A DNA stretch of 64,000 nucleotides from JBBRHH01 sp963788015 (GTDB lineage: Bacteria > Planctomycetota > Phycisphaerae > Tepidisphaerales > Tepidisphaeraceae), in contig CAWBEY010000012.1 in NCBI GenBank assembly GCA_963788015.1, positions 496,001 to 560,000 of the forward strand, written 5' to 3'. Under the pieces are notes generated by a model that saw only the letters and a list, made by a program, of their open reading frames with translations, searched no databases and had not been told where the DNA came from. Positions 45,766 to 56,602 of this stretch are shown in pieces (position 1 is the first letter of the stretch; each line of letters begins with the position of its first letter). The translations under genes were made by a program, and so were the position numbers.

Positions 45766-47044
45766 TTAATTTGCCTCCGGCAATTCGAAGACGCATGTCG
45801 TGCCTTCGCCCAGGCGGGAGTCCAGGGAAAAGGCCGCGCCGCAGCGCTCGGCCACCAGGCGTACCAGAAATAGTCCCAGGCCCATCCCCTTTCCCGGTTC
45901 CTTGGTGGTGAAAAACGGCTCGCCTGCGCGACGCAGCAAATCTTCGGACATCCCGCAGCCCTGATCGCGGATGCCAAAGCGCACCTGCCCGTCGTGCCGG
46001 CTGATCTGCAACTCGACGGGTTTTTCCGGCCCGGACGCATCGAGCGCGTTTCGCAACAACACCAACAGCGCCTGCTCGAGGGCGCGTGAGGGGTGCGCGC
46101 ACGCTTTTAATGTCTGATTCCATGTTCACGCGAAGGCGGCCCTGATCGTTGGCGCTCAGGCTTTCGCGCAGGTGTGTGACCAGTTCATCCAGCCGGGCGC
46201 TGCTTCGCTGCGTGGCCTCTTCGCCCAAGTCCAGGCGCATCCGATTCAGAATCTGCCGGCAGCGATCGACCTCGCGCCGGATGAGCTGAGCATCTTCGAT
46301 CACCACGTCGCTGCCGCCGGCCGGGTTGCAACTGAGCTCGAGCTCGCGGGCAACTACGGCGATTGTTCCGAGGGGGGTGTTGAGTTCATGTGCGGCGCCG
46401 GCGGCGAGGGTCGTGAGGGCGGCGAGTTGCTCGTTTTTGGCGGCATGCTCGCGCAGGCCGGCCAGTTCATGCTCGCGCTGCCGCAGGGCCCGCGTTACCC
46501 GGCCAATGAAGCCAGCGATCAATACGGAAACCAGCGCCAGCGCCACCCAACTGCCCCCCACGGCAGCCCATCCTGGCAGCGGCCCGCCCAGCGGCAGATG
46601 CCAGCGCAACAGCAAGCCATAACACGCGGCCACCGTTCCGACTACGCCCCACGACCACCCGGCCCCCAGGACGATGACGGCCATTGTCACATGCACCAGA
46701 TAGAGCGCTGCGAAAGGATTTTTTGGCCCGCCGGTGAGATAGAGCAGGCTTGTCAGCAACACGATGTCCAACAACAAAACACCTTGCACGAGCCATCCCG
46801 GCGGCCGCCTTACTTTCATGCCGATGACGAGTGCAGCGTTGGAGAGGGCGGTGATTAAGATCACGGCGCCGATGGCCGCCAGGGGCAGGCGCAGGCCGAG
46901 GACTCCGACGGCGGCGGCGCTGGCCAGGATTTGGCCGATGACCGCAAGCCACCGCATCCGCGCCAGGGCACCGAGAACGATCTGGGGCTCTTGCACCACC
47001 GACAATAATTCAGCGAACGTAGGGCGGCGCGATAGTTCAATCAC
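45766..47044 (-). CDS. RegB/PrrB/ActS-type redox sensor histidine kinase, one frame break
   Basis: About 426 residues. Six hydrophobic segments fill residues 30-185. Between two of them is GGPKNPFAALYLVHV, the GG..NPF signature for ubiquinone sensing in RegB. The H-box LAAGAAHELNTPLGTIAVVA is the RegB form. A slip near 46100 separates DHp and ATPase domains; then LLRNALDASGPE (N), DQGCGM (G1), FFTTKEPGKGMGLGLFL (F, G2). A Cys (LELSCNPAG) lies after the H-box but not at the RegB redox-Cys position. Its stop is two bases before the regulator start. Confidence 0.88.
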
Positions 47045-47090
47045 AGTCAGTCATCCTCTGTTCTATCGCGGCTCTTCGTATTTTTCGGGA

Positions 47091-47582
47091 TCATCCTGGT
47101 CGCCGGATGCGCCGCACCATCGCCCGCCCACTTGGCCAAAGCGGTACAAAAAGCATGAAGGCCACCAGCGCGGGCAGCAAATGCGGCAGCAGGCCGTGGC
47201 TGATGAGGCATCCGACCAGGCTGAATATTCCGCCGATTTCAATGGTGATCCAGACGCTCAGCATGCCTGAGAGATAATCCCGGGGCGAGACGACCTGGCC
47301 GTGCCAGTAGGCCTTGAAGACATGGCTCCGCCAGAAGATGGCCAACGGCACTGCCACGGCGAGATACGCCATGGAGACGATGAACCAGACTTGCGCAACC
47401 CTTAGATTCTTCGCCGCACCCGTCTCGTCCATCAGTGTCCATATCACGTACAAGAACAAAAAGAAGGGCAGGAGCAGCATGACCAGCCAGCTCCACCACG
47501 CGTACTGCAAGGCCGAGTTGGGCGTTAGATCGGGGCGATCGTGTGAAGCAATAGGATCTGTGGATGAGGCGAAAGCCGCCAT
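47091..47582 (-). CDS. Integral membrane protein, four helices, unknown
   Basis: 163 residues from the ATG at 47582; a frame is open to 47630. Four membrane segments are visible (SWLVMLLLPFFLFLYVIWTL, VWFIVSMAYLAVAVPLAIFW, a third near WITIEIGGIFSLVGCL, and LPHLLPALVAFMLFVPLW). A cytoplasmic basic tail RAMVRRIRRPG ends it. I recognise no family. It lies 47 bases upstream of the redox kinase and reads in the same direction, so it may be in one operon with it. Confidence 0.72.
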   Translation of the reverse strand: MAAFASSTDPIASHDRPDLTPNSALQYAWWSWLVMLLLPFFLFLYVIWTLMDETGAAKNLRVAQVWFIVSMAYLAVAVPLAIFWRSHVFKAYWHGQVVSPRDYLSGMLSVWITIEIGGIFSLVGCLISHGLLPHLLPALVAFMLFVPLWPSGRAMVRRIRRPG

Positions 47583-47663
47583 AACATTATCCTCCAGCCA
47601 GAGTTCAACCCCCTGCTCATCAGTCTGCATTCGCAGGGATCATTTCGTCAAGAACAATCTGCT

Positions 47664-48316
47664 CTATTTGGTTGTCAATTCATCGCTTGTGAAAACATTC
47701 ACATGGCGTGGCTCGCCTGAGCCTTGCCGGATGATGAGGCGCAATGGGTCACTCTCGCTGACCTTTCCGGCTATTTGCACGGCGAGCCATTCGACCGTTT
47801 TGGGCGGCCGAATCAGGCCGGCATTTCCCAATTCGCGAGCCACATCTGGCGGCACGGCCAGGGCTTCGCGATGCGTCACCTGTCCTGTTACCGTTTCGGC
47901 TGCGTTAACTGCCTCGACCTTCCAATCTCCGACTTCCTCCTGGGTGTCCCACACCACTAACCACACATGCATCTCGTCTGCCGCAGGCCGTGCGGCCACC
48001 ACCTGCACGCCATGATCGTCCGACATCACAGGCATCGCCCCCGGCCCTGCTCCGCGCATGAGCACGTCTGAACCTTGCGCCGCTCCCGCGCCAGCGTTGC
48101 GATCCATTCGCCTGTTCGCGCCGGCACGAAGCGTTTTACCTCGGCCGGCGTCTGGAGTGGGCTCATGTAGGGCAGACGACGCAGGACCGCGTCGGGCATG
48201 GACATGGGGGCGGCGCCGGCCTGCATTTTCTTTTTTACCAGGATCACCGCGCCCGGGACGCTGATGGCCAGGAACAGGATCAGGAACAGAAGATTGGCGC
48301 GCGTTTCAGGTTTCAC
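47664..48316 (-). CDS. Membrane-anchored extracytoplasmic protein, unknown, one frame break
   Basis: About 217 residues: start MKPETRANLLFLILFLAISV, one N-terminal membrane anchor, then MPDAVLRRLPYMSPLQTP and, after a slip near 48085, a beta-rich domain (EMHVWLVVWDTQEEVGDWKV, VEWLAVQIAGKVSESDPLRL). It lies 20 bases after the DUF4159 gene and is probably co-transcribed. No motif known to me. Its linkage with a terpene-cyclase-fold/DUF4159 protein recurs as far as the gene order here shows only once. Confidence 0.65.
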
Positions 48317-48335
48317 GTGTACGGATCATAGCCCG

Positions 48336-50992
48336 CTACTGCGGCGGTGGAGCAGGTGCAGCGGGCGAGGCCGGAGGTGCTTCGGGTGCGGCCGGTGCGG
48401 TTGCGGCACGCGTCGTAGCCGGACCGGTTGTTGCACGCGTCGTCGCGGGGGGTGGCGGGGGAGGCGGGATCATGGCCACGGCCAGATTTAGCCACAACTG
48501 TCGGGCGGCCAGCGTTCCGATGCCGGAGTTTCCGTAGACGTAGCCCCCCGTGGCGGCGTGGCTGATATCGACCTCGGAGAACAAGCCCACGCGTTTCCCT
48601 CCTTGCCGGACCTCGTAAAACCCCTTCTCCGAGCCAAATTCATCCCGCATGCGGCGATTTGGACGGACGCTGTCGATGCCCTTGAATAGCGGGTCACTTT
48701 TCTCATCAATCAGCTTCGTCTCCATTCCCATGTCGATGATCAAGCTGCGGGCGGCCTCTCGAAATGCGCTGCCGCCGTAGGCCGGGTCGATCAGTAGAAA
48801 TGCCCCTTTGGACAAGGCCTCTTTGATGGCGTCCTTTTCTGAGTCCTTGAGTGCAAACTTGAAGTGGCCGGTGATGTGAATCAGCTTGACGTTTTTCAGA
48901 TTTGCGGGGGTGGCGTCCAACTGGTCCTTCACGTCGAGTGAGATGGCCGCCTTGGACAAGGTTGGGGCGATTGCCTCATACAGCAGGCCGTCGGCATTGC
49001 TTCCGCCGTCATGCTTGATTCGCGCCACTGTCACCGGCCTGCTGGTTGGCCCCATCGCCACCCTTGGCCGAAGCCGAGTGGGCATGTCGTCATACTCCGG
49101 GGCGGTGTATAGACGTAGGTTCAGCATCACCTGGTGCAGTTCGTTCATGGTTTTGTCCATGCGCATCTGCCAGGCGCCGGCGATGTCGCCATCGACAAAG
49201 ATTGCGAAGTTTCTCACGCCATCGCTCATGCCCTGCAATGGCACTGTCAGGAGCTTGGGCGCGGCCGCCCCGTGCGCGATGTAGAGCGGATCGTTCTTCT
49301 CCAGCTTCACCCACTTGTATCCTTCGGCCTTATACAGGTTTGCCAGCATGGCCTGGGCGTGTCCTTGAACAGCTTGCTGTTGTTGTGCGGATGGATCATC
49401 ACCGTGCCCCCCATATCGAGGTACTTCTTCAGCTTCGCCTGCTCGTCCTCCGTCAGAATCAGCTTCTTATACCCGCTGATGAGCAACACCGGCGCATCCT
49501 GGAGGTCTTCCATCGTCCCCTTGAGATTTACGATCTGCCAGTTGTAGCGCCGCTCGGTCTCGTGGCTGATCCAATCCGTGAGGAACGCTACATCGCGAAA
49601 GTAGTAGTTCCAATCCTGCTCGTCGCCGTGCTCCAGCTTGTTGAACAAAACGGGGGCACGTCCAAAGGCCAGGCACATCACGCGCCAGCAGCAATCCTCC
49701 AGCACTCCCGGCCCGGGCTGATAGTTGGAGTTCCCGTCATGCCACGATGCCCGCACGACATGTTCCAGCCAGTCATCGCCCGCGATGTATTTGCGCCCGC
49801 TGGCAAGGCCAAGACGCTGCAGGCCGTATTCGTGATACATGCCGTTTTGCGGCGCTTCGCCCCGGTGCTTGTCGAGCCATGCCCAGCCGCGATTGATGGC
49901 CGCGAAGGTGCGGGCCATGCCGGCCTGGGCAGCCTCGTTGTAGGTGAACCCGCGCAGCCGCACGTAGCCATTGGCCCCCACCTGCCGGCTCCAGTATTTG
50001 TCGACGACCAGGTACAAGCTGTTCATGCCGGCGTCGGTCATGTTCATCGTCGCACCCTCTGACTCGCGGGCATAACTCCACCCCCCCTCCTTGTTCTGCG
50101 TCTCCTGCCAGTGCTTGTCCACCAGTGCCCAGTAGGGGTTGGAATTTTCCAGCGGCAGGGCGTCCTCGGCCGCCCACATGCCGAAAACGCCGAACTGCGT
50201 GTTGGAATTATCAAAGCCCCAGCCGGCATTGGGATTGGGCTTAAAATCAGTTGGCTTTTGCCATGGCTGCAAGCCTGGCCCGGGGAAGCAGGTGTAGTTG
50301 TACAACCCGTCGCGGTCCATCCCTTTCATGATGTAGGGCAGATCGATTCCGATGATCTTTTTATAATCATTCACGATCGGGCCATGCCCCCATCGGGCCA
50401 GATGCGAAAAGGTGTTCAAGCGAAATGACAGAGAGTAGGTTCCCGGCGGCGGGGTGGAATGGAGATAGGCGTCGATGGCCTTTTTCCAGCGGGCGTCTTT
50501 GGGGTCCATGTCACTGCACGCCAGGGCCCACATGGCCATTGCGGTGTGGCCGCCGGGGTTCATGGGCTCGGCGTTGTCGGGCTCGAAATGGCCGGCCATT
50601 TCCAAAAACCCAATGTCATTGGCGTTTAGAGCCAATACCTTCCCGTCGGCGGTCTTGAAGTGCAGGCCCGGCGGCTGGAAATCGACTACTGTTCCCAGAA
50701 TGGTTGGATCTTCTTTTTTCGCCGGCGCGAGCGCCACGGCCGCCCCGCCTCCCGCTGGCCCAGCTGCCGGCGGAGGCGGCGGTGGCGGTACGGCGCGAAC
50801 AATCAATGATGCTTGATCGGTCTGAAAGCTGAGGATCTTCTCCTGCAGATCATGAATCAGCTTGTCTATCTGTTCGCTGCTGGGCAAGGCGGCCGGGGCC
50901 GGAGCGGGCTTAGGCTCGTCCGCCGCCCAGCTTCGACTGGCCAAACCCGCGAGAAGCGCCACGGAGACCCAGACACGCAATGATGAAGTCAC
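48336..50992 (-). CDS. Secreted prenyltransferase/squalene-oxidase-repeat protein with C-terminal DUF4159, one frame break
   Basis: About 885 residues, signal peptide SVALLAGLASRSWAADEP. A Pro-rich linker precedes an alpha/alpha-toroid domain (GGHTAMAMWALACSD, NAGWGFDNSNTQFGVFGMWA, GGWSYARESEGATMNMTDAG, each W/G-rich repeat typical of terpene-cyclase folds). A slip near 49355 leads into DUF4159 (AEGYKWVKLEKNDPLYI, GVRNFAIFVDGDIAGAWQMR, FLLIDPAYGGSAFREAARSL) and a Pro/Ala/Thr-rich tail. Such proteins are frequent in planctomycetes but uncharacterised; squalene cyclase activity is not implied because the catalytic DxDD is not seen. Exported. Confidence 0.8.
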
Positions 50993-51130
50993 CAGAACCT
51001 CCGAAGCATCGTTTGCCCCCGCGACTCTGAAGGTGCAATATTACCAACATCCAAAGGATTCGCCGCATCCGTGCAACAATTCTATTTCCCAACTATCACC
51101 CATCACAAACTGCAAACGGACTCACGCCCC

Positions 51131-52546
51131 ATGACACGCACCATCCCACCGTTCCTCGCCCTCTTCCTCCTCAATTTCACCTCCATCGCGTCCGCCGGTC
51201 CCGCAACCGCCCCCTCAACACCCATCACCGACACGGCGTCTCTCGTCGCCGCATTGCGCGACGCGTCGGACGGCGCTACCGTCCAGTTGCCCGCCGGCAC
51301 CTTTGAGCTTGACGCGCCCCTCGAGCCCAAGCCCCACACCATCCTCAAAGGCGCGGGCCTCGATCAAACCATCCTTACCAACTCGGCCAACTGGAAACCG
51401 TCGACCAAGTCGCTGCCTGATCCTGAAATGAAAACCGTCGGCCTCGACTCCCGCGCTTATCTCATTCGTCTTCCCGATAAGGCCACCGGAGTCACCATCT
51501 CCGATCTCACCCTTCGCGGGCCGCAGGTGCATGGGGCGATTTATGCCTACGGCCCGAAGGAACTGCACCTGCACCACCTCCGCATCCAGGATTTTTTGTG
51601 GTCGGGCATCCGCACCTTCTCAATGCAGAACGCGAAGATCCACGACTGCGAGTTCATCGACGCGGGCCAGCGGTGGGAACACGGCCAGCCGGGCCTTAAA
51701 GGCGGGATTACCGGCGGGGCCATCTTTGCCATCTGGACGGCCGACACTGAGATTGCGCACAACCGTTTCACCCGCACCAAGACCGAAACCAACTGCGAGT
51801 TCTACGGGATCAAAGGCCGGCAGGGAAAACGCGTCCACATCCACCACAACACGATCGAAGTGAACTTCTCAATTGAGTTTCCATTCGAGAATGACGAGGA
51901 CGTGGAGATCGATCACAACGTGCTCCACGGTGCCATCTCCATCCCCAAGCATGACGGCGGCCCAGTCCCCGCCAGCGGCCAAACGTTCCACATCCACCAC
52001 AACTACCTGCTTGCCGGCTACTCCATTGAGTTCGTCCGCAACGGTGTGGAAATCGATCGCAACCTCTTCGACTTCGACCCTCAAAAAGATGGCGGCAACC
52101 TGATCTCCGGCTTCGGCAAAAGCCTCTGCAAAGGTCCGGCCTCCTTCCACGATAACCTGGTGAACAACCCCGGCCGCGGCATCCTCTGGATCGACGGTGT
52201 CTACAACAACCTCGAAATCCGCAACAACCACATCATCGCCCGCACCACCGCCACCCCGCGCAAGGACGGCCTGCTGGGATTCAATGCCGCCTGCGATTTC
52301 AAGACCATCACCATCCGCGACAACATCTTCGAATGCGATGGCCAGCCGCGCCCACTCCTGCGCAACAAGGAAAGCAGCGCGGCCATCATCACCAACAACC
52401 TGCTGACCAACATCTCCGACTCAGCCAACTACCCCAACCCCAAATCGGATAAAGCACCCGGCCCGGACGAACCGCTGAAATTCACCTGCGGCGTCCATGA
52501 CGAAACGACCATCGTCGACTTCGAACACACCGCCTCCAAGAAATAG
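51131..52546 (+). CDS. Secreted right-handed parallel beta-helix protein
   Basis: 471 residues from the ATG at 51131 (MTRTIPPFLALFLLNFTSIA, signal peptide cut after ASAGP). The body is a beta-helix: SLVAALRDASDGATVQLPAG at the entrance, TILKGAGLDQTIL, ELHLHHLRIQDFLWSGIRTF, IAHNRFTRTKTETNCEFYGI, IHHNTIEVNFSIEF, IHHNYLLAGYSIEFVRNGVE and IRNNHIIARTT. Repeated I-x-x-N turns indicate PbH1-type repeats, as in pectate lyases and chondroitinases B. Catalytic residues cannot be assigned. The frame is intact. It is divergent from the preceding DUF4159 gene across 138 bases. Confidence 0.85.
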   Translation: MTRTIPPFLALFLLNFTSIASAGPATAPSTPITDTASLVAALRDASDGATVQLPAGTFELDAPLEPKPHTILKGAGLDQTILTNSANWKPSTKSLPDPEMKTVGLDSRAYLIRLPDKATGVTISDLTLRGPQVHGAIYAYGPKELHLHHLRIQDFLWSGIRTFSMQNAKIHDCEFIDAGQRWEHGQPGLKGGITGGAIFAIWTADTEIAHNRFTRTKTETNCEFYGIKGRQGKRVHIHHNTIEVNFSIEFPFENDEDVEIDHNVLHGAISIPKHDGGPVPASGQTFHIHHNYLLAGYSIEFVRNGVEIDRNLFDFDPQKDGGNLISGFGKSLCKGPASFHDNLVNNPGRGILWIDGVYNNLEIRNNHIIARTTATPRKDGLLGFNAACDFKTITIRDNIFECDGQPRPLLRNKESSAAIITNNLLTNISDSANYPNPKSDKAPGPDEPLKFTCGVHDETTIVDFEHTASKK

Positions 52547-52648
52547 CCCAACCAGCGCGGCCAGACAGGGCAGTGCGAAATTTTGCTGACTGGTCTATAA
52601 AACGATTCGACTTCCTGTCATGCTGTGTAGATTCACACAGGAGGCGGC

Positions 52649-54523
52649 ATGTCTTTCATCAAGTCGCGGTTGCCGGGGCAATCGAAAGGGGCAGCGGCTT
52701 ACAAGTGAAGCACTGCGGCAAATGGAACTGCTCGAGGATCGCGTGCTGCTCACCACGATCACGACAACCGTGAGCAACACGGCCGACAGCGGAACGGGGT
52801 CACTGCGGCAGGCGCTCCTTAACGCCGAATTCGTCCGCGAAAATGGCTCGGGCGCGAGTTGCACCATCCTCTTCAAGTTCAGCGACCCGGGCGTGCAGAC
52901 CATCGTGCCCGTCACGCCCCTCCCCGAAATCCTGGGGCATGTCATCATGCAGGGCCCGGTGGACGCCGCCGGCAATCCACTGGTACAGATCCGCGGCACC
53001 TCCAGTACGGTGGTGGGACTTTCCTTCAATCGCGACATGCCCGGCGACAACCAGCCCAGCATCGTCTCGAACCTGGCCTTTCAAGGTTTTGAGCAAACCG
53101 CCATTGTCATTAACGGGGACGGCCTGACGCAGATTTACGGATGCCGCATCGGCACTGACCTGGCCGGGAAGACGGCGATGGGCAACGGTGATGGCATCCG
53201 CATTTTCTCCTCGGACAACATCATTGGGCTGGACAAGGCCGGTGCGCGCTATCGCAACGTGATTTCCGGCAATACGGGGGACGGCATCCTGATCGGCACG
53301 GAAGGGTCAACCGGCAACATCGTCGAGAACAGTTACATTGGCACCAACCTCGCTGGCAACAAGGCGATAGCCAACGAAGCGGATGGGATTCTGCTTCATG
53401 GCGGATCGTCGGGAACGCGCATTGGGGGAAACCGCGCAAACCAGGGCAATGTGATCTCCGGCAATGCCACGATCGGCGTGCGTATCGGCGACACCAACGT
53501 CGGCGGTTCGGACAACAACATGTTGCAGGGGAACAAGATTGGCACGAACGCCGCAGGAAATGCTGCCATCCCCAATGGCAGCGGCGTCGACATTGACGAT
53601 ACCTCTTCGCACAATTCCATCGGGGCCTTGACCGTGGGGAGCCGCAACGTGATTTCCGGGAACGCCGGCACCGGCATCATCACTCTCGCCACTGCGTCAG
53701 GCAATAAGATCTACGGCAATTACATCGGCACCAATGCGGCGGGCACCGCCGCCGTGCCGAACACCTTTGGTGTCGCTCTCTTAAGCCCCAACAATATCGT
53801 CGGCCGTGCAGGACGCCTGGGCGCGAACGTCATTTCAGGCAATAGCGAAAACGGTGTCACCGTTTTCAACGACGTGGGCGCAGCCGGCGGCGAGCGGCAA
53901 TCGCATTGTGGGAAATTTAATCGGTTCGGATCAGACTGGAACCAAGCCAATTGCCAACAGAACTGGAGGCGTTCGGATCGAAACCGAGGGTCCGGGACTG
54001 GTGCGCGGCAACGTGATCGCCTTTAACGGCGGCGGCCCGGAGGCCGACAGCTTCGGCGTGTATGTCGGCCAGAACAGGACGCAGAACATCACCATTCTCG
54101 GCAACTCTATCTTTTCAAACGTCGGCCGGGGAATTCAGCTTCATGCCGATTTGACGACGTGGAGCGGTTCCGAAGAACGATTCGGGCGATGGCGACATTG
54201 GCCCGAACGGCCTGCAGAATTTCCCGGTACTGCTTGCCGCCACGCACGGCGGTTCCGGCACGTCAGTGAAGGGGAGACTGAACAGCACCCCCAACACACA
54301 GTTTCACATCGAATACTTTGCAACCCCCAAGGCTGATCCGTCGGGGTATGGTGAGGGGCAGGTATTTCTTGGCTTTTCGAGCGTGATTACGGACGAAGTA
54401 GGCAATGTCAGCTTCACCAAGCTCCTGCCAATGGTAAAACCGGGATGGGTCATCACGTCCACGGCGACGGTGGGAACGTCGGGGCCGACATCGGAGTTTT
54501 CGAAAGCGGTTAAGGTGAGATAG
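52649..54523 (+). CDS. LEPR-XLL-type beta-helix surface protein, three frame breaks
   Basis: About 625 residues. The ATG at 52649 has ACAGGAGG upstream; MSFIKSRLPGQSKG leads, after a slip near 52698, to MELLEDRVLLT, the LEPR-XLL-type motif. Then SNTADSGTGSLRQALLNAE, the common start of 'CSLREA/polymorphic' beta-helix domains, and about twelve right-handed repeats with N-V-I-S-G-N-x-G-x-G-I (RNVISGNTGDGILIG, GNVISGNATIGVRIG, RNVISGNAGTGI). Slips also near 53893 and 54170. The C-terminal sandwich ends GTSGPTSEFSKAVKVR. Probably exported and surface-attached. Confidence 0.83.
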
Positions 54524-54540
54524 CGATATTCCTCTTGACA

Positions 54541-54978
54541 ATGACCACGCCAGCTACGACACCCACGACGCTCTGGGCGTTGGTGCTGTTGATCGGCTCA
54601 GCGGCCTTGCCACTACGGGCCGCGCCAACCACAACGTCGCCGGCATCCACGCGTCCAGCCAATCAACCCGATGGCTGGCCTGGCGATGTGCCGCTCTTGA
54701 GGCAGCAGGCGATGCGGCAGGAGCCCAGGCGTATCGAGGAACTTTTTACGGTGGTGGCCCAGTGGAACCTCAAGGATGTGACGGCCAACGAGGTTACCGA
54801 CTTCTACCGCAAGGCCCTCAAGGACTGGAAGAAGATGCAGGATGAGTCGTTCACCGAAAACTCGGGGGTGATGCTGTTTGTCAAGGACAAGAGGCGTGTC
54901 GCCATCGTGTTTGGCAGCGGGGACGATAACGTCGGCATCATGCTGACCATTTCTTACGTTGACGAGCGGGGAAAGTGA
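54541..54978 (+). CDS. Small secreted protein, unknown
   Basis: 145 residues from the ATG at 54541. Signal peptide (LWALVLLIGSAALPLRAAPT), Thr/Ser/Pro linker, then a helical and beta segment (RIEELFTVVAQWNLKDVTAN, EVTDFYRKALKDWKKMQ, VMLFVKDKRRVAIVFGSGDD). A compact domain is likely, but no family is recognised. It follows the surface-protein gene by 17 bases and may share its transcript. Confidence 0.65.
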   Translation: MTTPATTPTTLWALVLLIGSAALPLRAAPTTTSPASTRPANQPDGWPGDVPLLRQQAMRQEPRRIEELFTVVAQWNLKDVTANEVTDFYRKALKDWKKMQDESFTENSGVMLFVKDKRRVAIVFGSGDDNVGIMLTISYVDERGK

Positions 54979-55032
54979 TAGTTTGGCTCATTTGAGTAAA
55001 CCTCCCGCCGCCATCCGTGTACAATCATCATC

Positions 55033-56484
55033 ATGACCACCGCCCATTCCCGCCGCCGTTTCCTGAAGGCCATGTCGGCCGCTTCTCTCGCGGCCATGAC
55101 TGCGGGGCAGGCGCGGCAACTGCTGGCGGATGGTTCGCCGGATGTGAATCCCGACGCGCCTCTGGAGAAAATTGCCCCCACGGCCGACACGGTGATCGTT
55201 CTCTGGATGGCCGGCGGAATGGCCAGCACTGAGACTTTTGATCCCAAGCGATACACGCCCTTTGAAAAAGGGGGCGAGTCAAAGGCCGTGCTCTCCACAT
55301 TCCCGGCCATCGACTCGGCCGTCGACAACATCAAGCTTTCGCAGGGCCTTGAGAAAGTCGCCAAAGTCATGGATCGCGGGACGCTGATCCGGTCTTACAC
55401 CGCCGGCGATCTGGGGTTCATCCTGCACACCCGCCATCAGTACCAGTGGCACACCGGGTACGCGCCGCCGCAGACCGTGGCCGCGCCGCATATCGGCGCG
55501 GTGATTTCGCGAACGCTTGGCCCGCGTAATCCGGCCATGCCGGCATTTATCGACATCGGCCAGCGCCCCGACGCGGCCGGCGGCGAAAGCGAGGAAATCA
55601 AAGCGTTTCACAGCGCCGGTTTCCTGGGCAGCGAGTACGGGCCTTTTCAGGTTCCCGAGCCCGCGCAGGCCGCCGCCAGCATCAGCCCACCCAAGGGGAT
55701 GAGCCCCTCGCGCTTCCAGGATCGTTACAAGTTTTATCGAAAGCTCGTGGAGGACAGCCCCATCGCTGAGTTTGGGAGCGACTTTCAGAAAGAGTCGCTG
55801 CTGCGGTCCATGGATAATGCGCACCGCCTGCTGTCTTCTCCGGCGGCCAAGGCGTTTGATTTGTCGCTCGAACCCAAAGATTCGTACAACAAGTACAACA
55901 CCGGCCGCTTTGGGCTTGGCTGCCTTCTGGCTCGCCGCCTGACCGAAGCGGGCGCACGTTTTATCGAGGTCACCACCGAATATATCCCGTTCAAATATTG
56001 GGACACCCACGACAACGGCCACACACGGCTGGCGGATTTGAAAAAAGAGATCGACGCTCCCATCGCCCAACTGGTGCTGGACCTGGAAGAGCGCGGTTTG
56101 CTCAATCGTACGCTGATCGTGCTGGCCAGCGAGTTCTCGCGCGACATGATGATGGAGGGAAAACCGGACCTGAAAGTGAAGGACCAGGTTCCGGTTCCGG
56201 ATGTGATGACCGAAGAGAAGCACTACGGCATGCACCGCCACTTCACCGATGCGGGCAGCGTGCTGATGTTTGGGGGCGGCATTAAAAAAGGCCTGCTTTA
56301 CGGCAAGACGGCCGACGAGCGCCCGTGCAAGACCATCGAAAATCGCGTGGTGATCGAAGACCTGCACGCCACCATTTTCCGCGCCATGGGCATCTCGCCG
56401 AGGCTGGCCTACGAAGTGGAAAAACGGCCGTTCTATGTCACCCGCGACGGCCTGGGCAAACCGATCATGCCGCTGTTCGCATGA
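55033..56484 (+). CDS. DUF1501 protein (Tat-exported sulfatase-like fold)
   Basis: 483 residues. The start MTTAHSRRRFLKAMSAASLA is a twin-arginine signal. DUF1501 landmarks: VIVLWMAGGMASTETFDPK, VLSTFPAIDSAVDNIKLSQG, RSYTAGDLGFILHTRHQYQW, YNTGRFGLGCLLARRLTEAG, FIEVTTEYIPFKYWDTHDNG and LVLASEFSRDMMMEG. The domain resembles alkaline-phosphatase/sulfatase folds but lacks the sulfatase C/S-x-P-x-R. In planctomycetes it usually follows a DUF1549/DUF1553 gene, absent here. Frame intact. Confidence 0.9.
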   Translation: MTTAHSRRRFLKAMSAASLAAMTAGQARQLLADGSPDVNPDAPLEKIAPTADTVIVLWMAGGMASTETFDPKRYTPFEKGGESKAVLSTFPAIDSAVDNIKLSQGLEKVAKVMDRGTLIRSYTAGDLGFILHTRHQYQWHTGYAPPQTVAAPHIGAVISRTLGPRNPAMPAFIDIGQRPDAAGGESEEIKAFHSAGFLGSEYGPFQVPEPAQAAASISPPKGMSPSRFQDRYKFYRKLVEDSPIAEFGSDFQKESLLRSMDNAHRLLSSPAAKAFDLSLEPKDSYNKYNTGRFGLGCLLARRLTEAGARFIEVTTEYIPFKYWDTHDNGHTRLADLKKEIDAPIAQLVLDLEERGLLNRTLIVLASEFSRDMMMEGKPDLKVKDQVPVPDVMTEEKHYGMHRHFTDAGSVLMFGGGIKKGLLYGKTADERPCKTIENRVVIEDLHATIFRAMGISPRLAYEVEKRPFYVTRDGLGKPIMPLFA

Positions 56485-56602
56485 GGGCCAGACGACGGGG
56501 CATTCATCGCCGCGGGCGACCATGCGTTGACGCACTGGTGGATATGCCACTATTCTTCCCGCCCTTCAATATTTGAACTTCCCAAGAATCGAAAGTGCAG
56601 CC

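Noticed and set aside
55279..56550. 423-codon minus-strand frame
   Set aside because: Shadow of DUF1501, whose plus-strand frame has all family motifs.
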